The position numbers were made by a program, and so were the translations under genes. Of a DNA stretch of 64,000 nt, positions 61,587 to 64,000 are shown piece after piece; positions within the stretch are counted from its first letter, which is position 1; each line of letters begins with the position of its first letter. The notes beneath the pieces are model-generated. The model searched no databases, was not told where the DNA came from, and saw nothing but the letters and a program-made list of their open reading frames with translations. The stretch spans positions 310,001 through 374,000 of the forward strand of contig NZ_JAAGPI010000001.1 in NCBI RefSeq assembly GCF_017104715.1, in the 5' to 3' direction. This DNA comes from Burkholderia sp. Ac-20365. GTDB lineage: Bacteria > Pseudomonadota > Gammaproteobacteria > Burkholderiales > Burkholderiaceae.

Positions 61587-62504
61587 ATGGAACAGTTCGC
61601 AAAAATTTCTCTTTACGCTTCGGCCGCCGTCGTCGTCGTGTCATTGATCGAAGCGGCCGTACTCACCCGCAAAAATCGCAACACGGCCACGCCATTCGCG
61701 TGGTACGAAGTCTGGATCTCGCTGTTCGACCTGGTCGCACGCAAGCTGCTCGCGCTGTTGCCGCTGTCGCTCGCAGCGCCCGTCTTCGCACTCGCCTGGG
61801 ATCATCGCTTTTTCACTGTGTCGATCAATAGCGCGGTGATGGTGTTCGCGCTCTTCATCGGCCAGGAGTTCTGCTACTACTGGTATCACCGCGCGTCGCA
61901 CCGTATGCGCTTCTTCTGGGCCACGCATGCCGTGCATCACTCCCCGAACCAGTTGACGCTGTCCACCGCCTTCCGGCTCGGCGTAACGGGCAAGCTGACG
62001 GGCTCGGCCATCTTCTTCACGCCGCTGGTCCTGCTCGGTGTGCGCCCTGAAGTCGTGCTGCTGACGCTCTATATGAACCTGCTGTACCAGTTCTGGCTGC
62101 ATACGACGTGGGTGCCGAAGCTCGGCTGGCTCGAATATGTGTTCAACACGCCGTCCGCGCACCGTGTGCACCATGCATCGAATGTCGATTATCTGGATGC
62201 GAACTACGGCGGCGTGCTGATCATCTTCGACCGTCTGTTCGGTACGTATGTCGAAGAACGCGCCGACGAACCCTGCCGCTACGGTCTCGTCACGCCGACC
62301 ACGTCGCGTAACCCGTTCGTCGTCGAGTTCGAGCACTGGGCCACGCTGATTCGCGATGTGTTCACGGCGAAGAGCGTGTGGATCGCGATCAATCACGTGA
62401 TCCAGCCGCCGGGCTGGTTGCCTGACGGCGGCGGCGAAACCACGGAAGAACTGCGCCGCAAGGGCAAGGCGGTCAGCAGCGAGGTCGAGACCGTCAACGG
62501 CTAA
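61587..62504 (+). CDS. Sterol desaturase / fatty acid hydroxylase family protein
   Basis: A 305-residue integral-membrane di-iron oxygenase. Histidine clusters are 'WYHRASHRMRFFWATHAVHHSPNQLTLS' (HX3H and HX2HH) and 'SAHRVHHASNVDYLDANYGGVLIIFDRLFGTY' (HX2HH), all in place for metal binding. Several helices surround them (residues about 8-25, 45-70, 75-100, 130-165). Substrates in this family range from sterols to fatty acyl chains and ornithine lipids; hydroxylation of a membrane lipid is plausible here. It stands alone, with a terminator downstream. Confidence 0.9.
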   Translation: MEQFAKISLYASAAVVVVSLIEAAVLTRKNRNTATPFAWYEVWISLFDLVARKLLALLPLSLAAPVFALAWDHRFFTVSINSAVMVFALFIGQEFCYYWYHRASHRMRFFWATHAVHHSPNQLTLSTAFRLGVTGKLTGSAIFFTPLVLLGVRPEVVLLTLYMNLLYQFWLHTTWVPKLGWLEYVFNTPSAHRVHHASNVDYLDANYGGVLIIFDRLFGTYVEERADEPCRYGLVTPTTSRNPFVVEFEHWATLIRDVFTAKSVWIAINHVIQPPGWLPDGGGETTEELRRKGKAVSSEVETVNG

Positions 62505-62807
62505 AACAGCGGTAAAAAGCAGCGTTAAAAACGGAGTCAAAAGCGGGGCGCGCAGTCAGATGCGCGCCCCGTTTGCTTTTGTTTATGTGGATCAGGCGCT
62601 GCGCTTGCTCATATCGGTTGCACGACAGTATTCATTCTGGATAGTTGCAGGGACGTGTGTTCTTTCAAATCATTGACGTAAGCCGGCACGCCAGCACACT
62701 GCGGGCCAATGGGGTAGTCTATCGACCTGACGTTCGCGCATGCAGCGCGGCCTGCGTGCGGTCCATCCCATTCAATCCCGATCTTTCGATCCATCAATGA
62801 GGCCAAC
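62505..62807. other. Gene-free region between hydroxylase and aldo-keto reductase
   Basis: About 303 bases. The first 75 contain the terminator at 62544-62576. The rest should hold the promoter of the aldo-keto reductase gene. Short frames on both strands look like shadows. I see no operator or small RNA signature. Confidence 0.4.
62544..62576 (+). terminator. Rho-independent terminator after the hydroxylase gene
   Basis: Arms CGGGGCGCGC (62544-62553) and GCGCGCCCCG (62562-62571) enclose an 8-base loop and are followed by TTTGCTTTTG, with an A-rich stretch before the stem. Strong plus-strand terminator. Confidence 0.8.
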
Positions 62808-63836
62808 ATGGAATATCGTCACCTGGGCGCGTCAGGATTCAAGGTGCCCGTACTCAGCTTCGGTACAGGAACATTTGGCGGCAAGGGCGAATTCTTCCAG
62901 GCGTGGGGCGCGACGGATGTCGCCGAGGCGCGCAAGCTGATCGACATCTGTCTCGATGCGGGTGTCACGATGTTCGACAGTGCCGACATCTATTCGAGCG
63001 GCGCATCCGAATCGATTCTCGGCGAAGCGCTCAAGGGACGCCGCGACAAGACCATCATTTCCACGAAGGCCACGTTTCGTTTCGACGACAGCGATCCGAA
63101 CAACGTCGGCTCGTCGCGCTTTCATTTGATCAAGGCGGTCGATGCCGCGCTAAAGCGTCTGCAAACCGATTACATTGACCTGTTCCAGCTGCATGGTTTC
63201 GATGCGAAGACGCCCGTGGAAGAAACGCTCTCCACGCTCAACGATCTCGTGCGCGCGGGAAAGATCCGCTATACAGGCGTGTCGAACTTCTCCGGATGGC
63301 ATCTGCAGAAATCGCTCGATGTGGCGGAGCGTTATGGCTATCCGCGTTACGTGGCGAACCAGACTTACTACTCGCTGATTGGACGTGACTACGAATGGGA
63401 GCTGATGCCGCTCGGTATCGATCAGGGCGTGGGCGCTGTGGTCTGGAGTCCGCTTGGCTGGGGGCGTCTCACGGGCAAGATCCGCCGCGGCCAGGCGCTG
63501 CCGGATCAGAGCCGCCTGCACAAGACCGCCGATATGGGCCCGCCTGTTCCTGATGAATATCTGTATCGCGTCGTCGATGCGCTGGATGCCATCGCTGAAG
63601 AAACGGGCAAGACGATTCCGCAGATCGCATTGAACTGGCTGCTGCAACGGCCGACTGTCGCGACGGTACTGATCGGCGCGCGCAATGAAGAGCAGTTGCG
63701 TCAGAACCTCGGCGCGGTGGGCTGGAATCTCACGCCTGAGCAGGTTGCGAAACTCGATGAAGCGAGCAAGGTCAGACCCGTGTATCCGTACTGGCATCAG
63801 GAAGGTTTTGCGGAGCGCAATCCGTTTCCCGTGTGA
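62808..63836 (+). CDS. Aldo/keto reductase (AKR, YghZ/Kv-beta-like)
   Basis: A 342-residue NADPH-dependent TIM-barrel reductase. The catalytic tetrad is visible: Asp and Tyr in 'MFDSADIYSSGASESILGEAL', Lys in 'IISTKATFRF', and His in 'DLFQLHGFD'. The cofactor block is 'TVATVLIGARNEEQLRQNLGAV'. The 'YSLIGRDYEWELMPLG...VGAVVWSPLGWGRLTGKIRRG' segment matches the AKR11/AKR14-type general oxidoreductases. Substrate unknown; likely aldehydes. It is a stand-alone gene with a promoter in the preceding 230 bases. From its stop to the window end (63837-64000) nothing recognisable is encoded. Confidence 0.92.
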   Translation: MEYRHLGASGFKVPVLSFGTGTFGGKGEFFQAWGATDVAEARKLIDICLDAGVTMFDSADIYSSGASESILGEALKGRRDKTIISTKATFRFDDSDPNNVGSSRFHLIKAVDAALKRLQTDYIDLFQLHGFDAKTPVEETLSTLNDLVRAGKIRYTGVSNFSGWHLQKSLDVAERYGYPRYVANQTYYSLIGRDYEWELMPLGIDQGVGAVVWSPLGWGRLTGKIRRGQALPDQSRLHKTADMGPPVPDEYLYRVVDALDAIAEETGKTIPQIALNWLLQRPTVATVLIGARNEEQLRQNLGAVGWNLTPEQVAKLDEASKVRPVYPYWHQEGFAERNPFPV

Positions 63837-64000
63837 GTGAAGGGACGCTATTGCCATTGCGTTTGAAACGCGGCCGGCGCATGAGTTTTCAAATCAATCC
63901 AGCGCGCCGGCCTTCCGGATTTTTGCGGTTGTATCCGACAGCAACATGTGAGAGCGCGCTCGAACGTCACGAAGCGGACGTGAGCGCAGTGCATCGAATG

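Overview
The window looks like a chromosome segment of a Burkholderia/Paraburkholderia/Caballeronia-type betaproteobacterium. Most of it is GC-rich, with long antisense open frames that are shadows of real genes. It carries OmpC-type porins, many LysR regulators, MHS and ACS-type major facilitator permeases, and accessory VgrG modules. The genus is an inference from style and gene content. No rRNA, tRNA, CRISPR array, insertion sequence or integrase was seen.

Layout. 1-4014 (minus): the first codons of a LysR gene, then a catabolic operon of MHS permease, acyl-CoA-dehydrogenase-fold monooxygenase, flavin reductase and EthD-like protein; a near-perfect palindrome lies upstream. 4367-6773: two convergent porins. 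6915-10063 (minus): an iron-complex ABC importer behind a Fur-like box. 10255-12386: an OmpR/histidine-kinase pair. 12450-14053: a small secreted protein and a divergent AraC regulator. 14054-17663 (minus): a bufferin/MNIO (gig-type) copper- or gold-response RiPP operon with an additional unknown His-rich gene between the MNIO enzyme and its partner. 17979-26085: DUF3455 protein, ClC channel, chemoreceptor, and a LysR/permease/M81 peptidase unit. 26097-39564: an auxiliary type VI secretion module made of PAAR, VgrG, a two-domain peptidoglycan-degrading effector, five AT-rich immunity-like genes (one of the LprI/DUF1311 lysozyme-inhibitor family), a two-helix membrane protein and a TssM-like giant. 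39766-46629: tandem retropepsin protein, NUDIX hydrolase, and a hybrid sensor kinase overlapping a diguanylate cyclase. 46635-54879: LysR plus a peptide ABC importer and a gamma-glutamyltransferase-like enzyme. 54926-63836: double-receiver protein, LysR/CitMHS/AtuA-like unit, DedA-rhodanese fusion, fatty acid hydroxylase and aldo-keto reductase.

The two regions most worth attention are the five-gene bufferin operon, which differs from the usual four-gene gig layout, and the T6SS effector/immunity island. In the island, base composition drops inside the effector gene close to its lysozyme-like C-terminal domain. That suggests the toxic tip and its immunity genes were acquired together.
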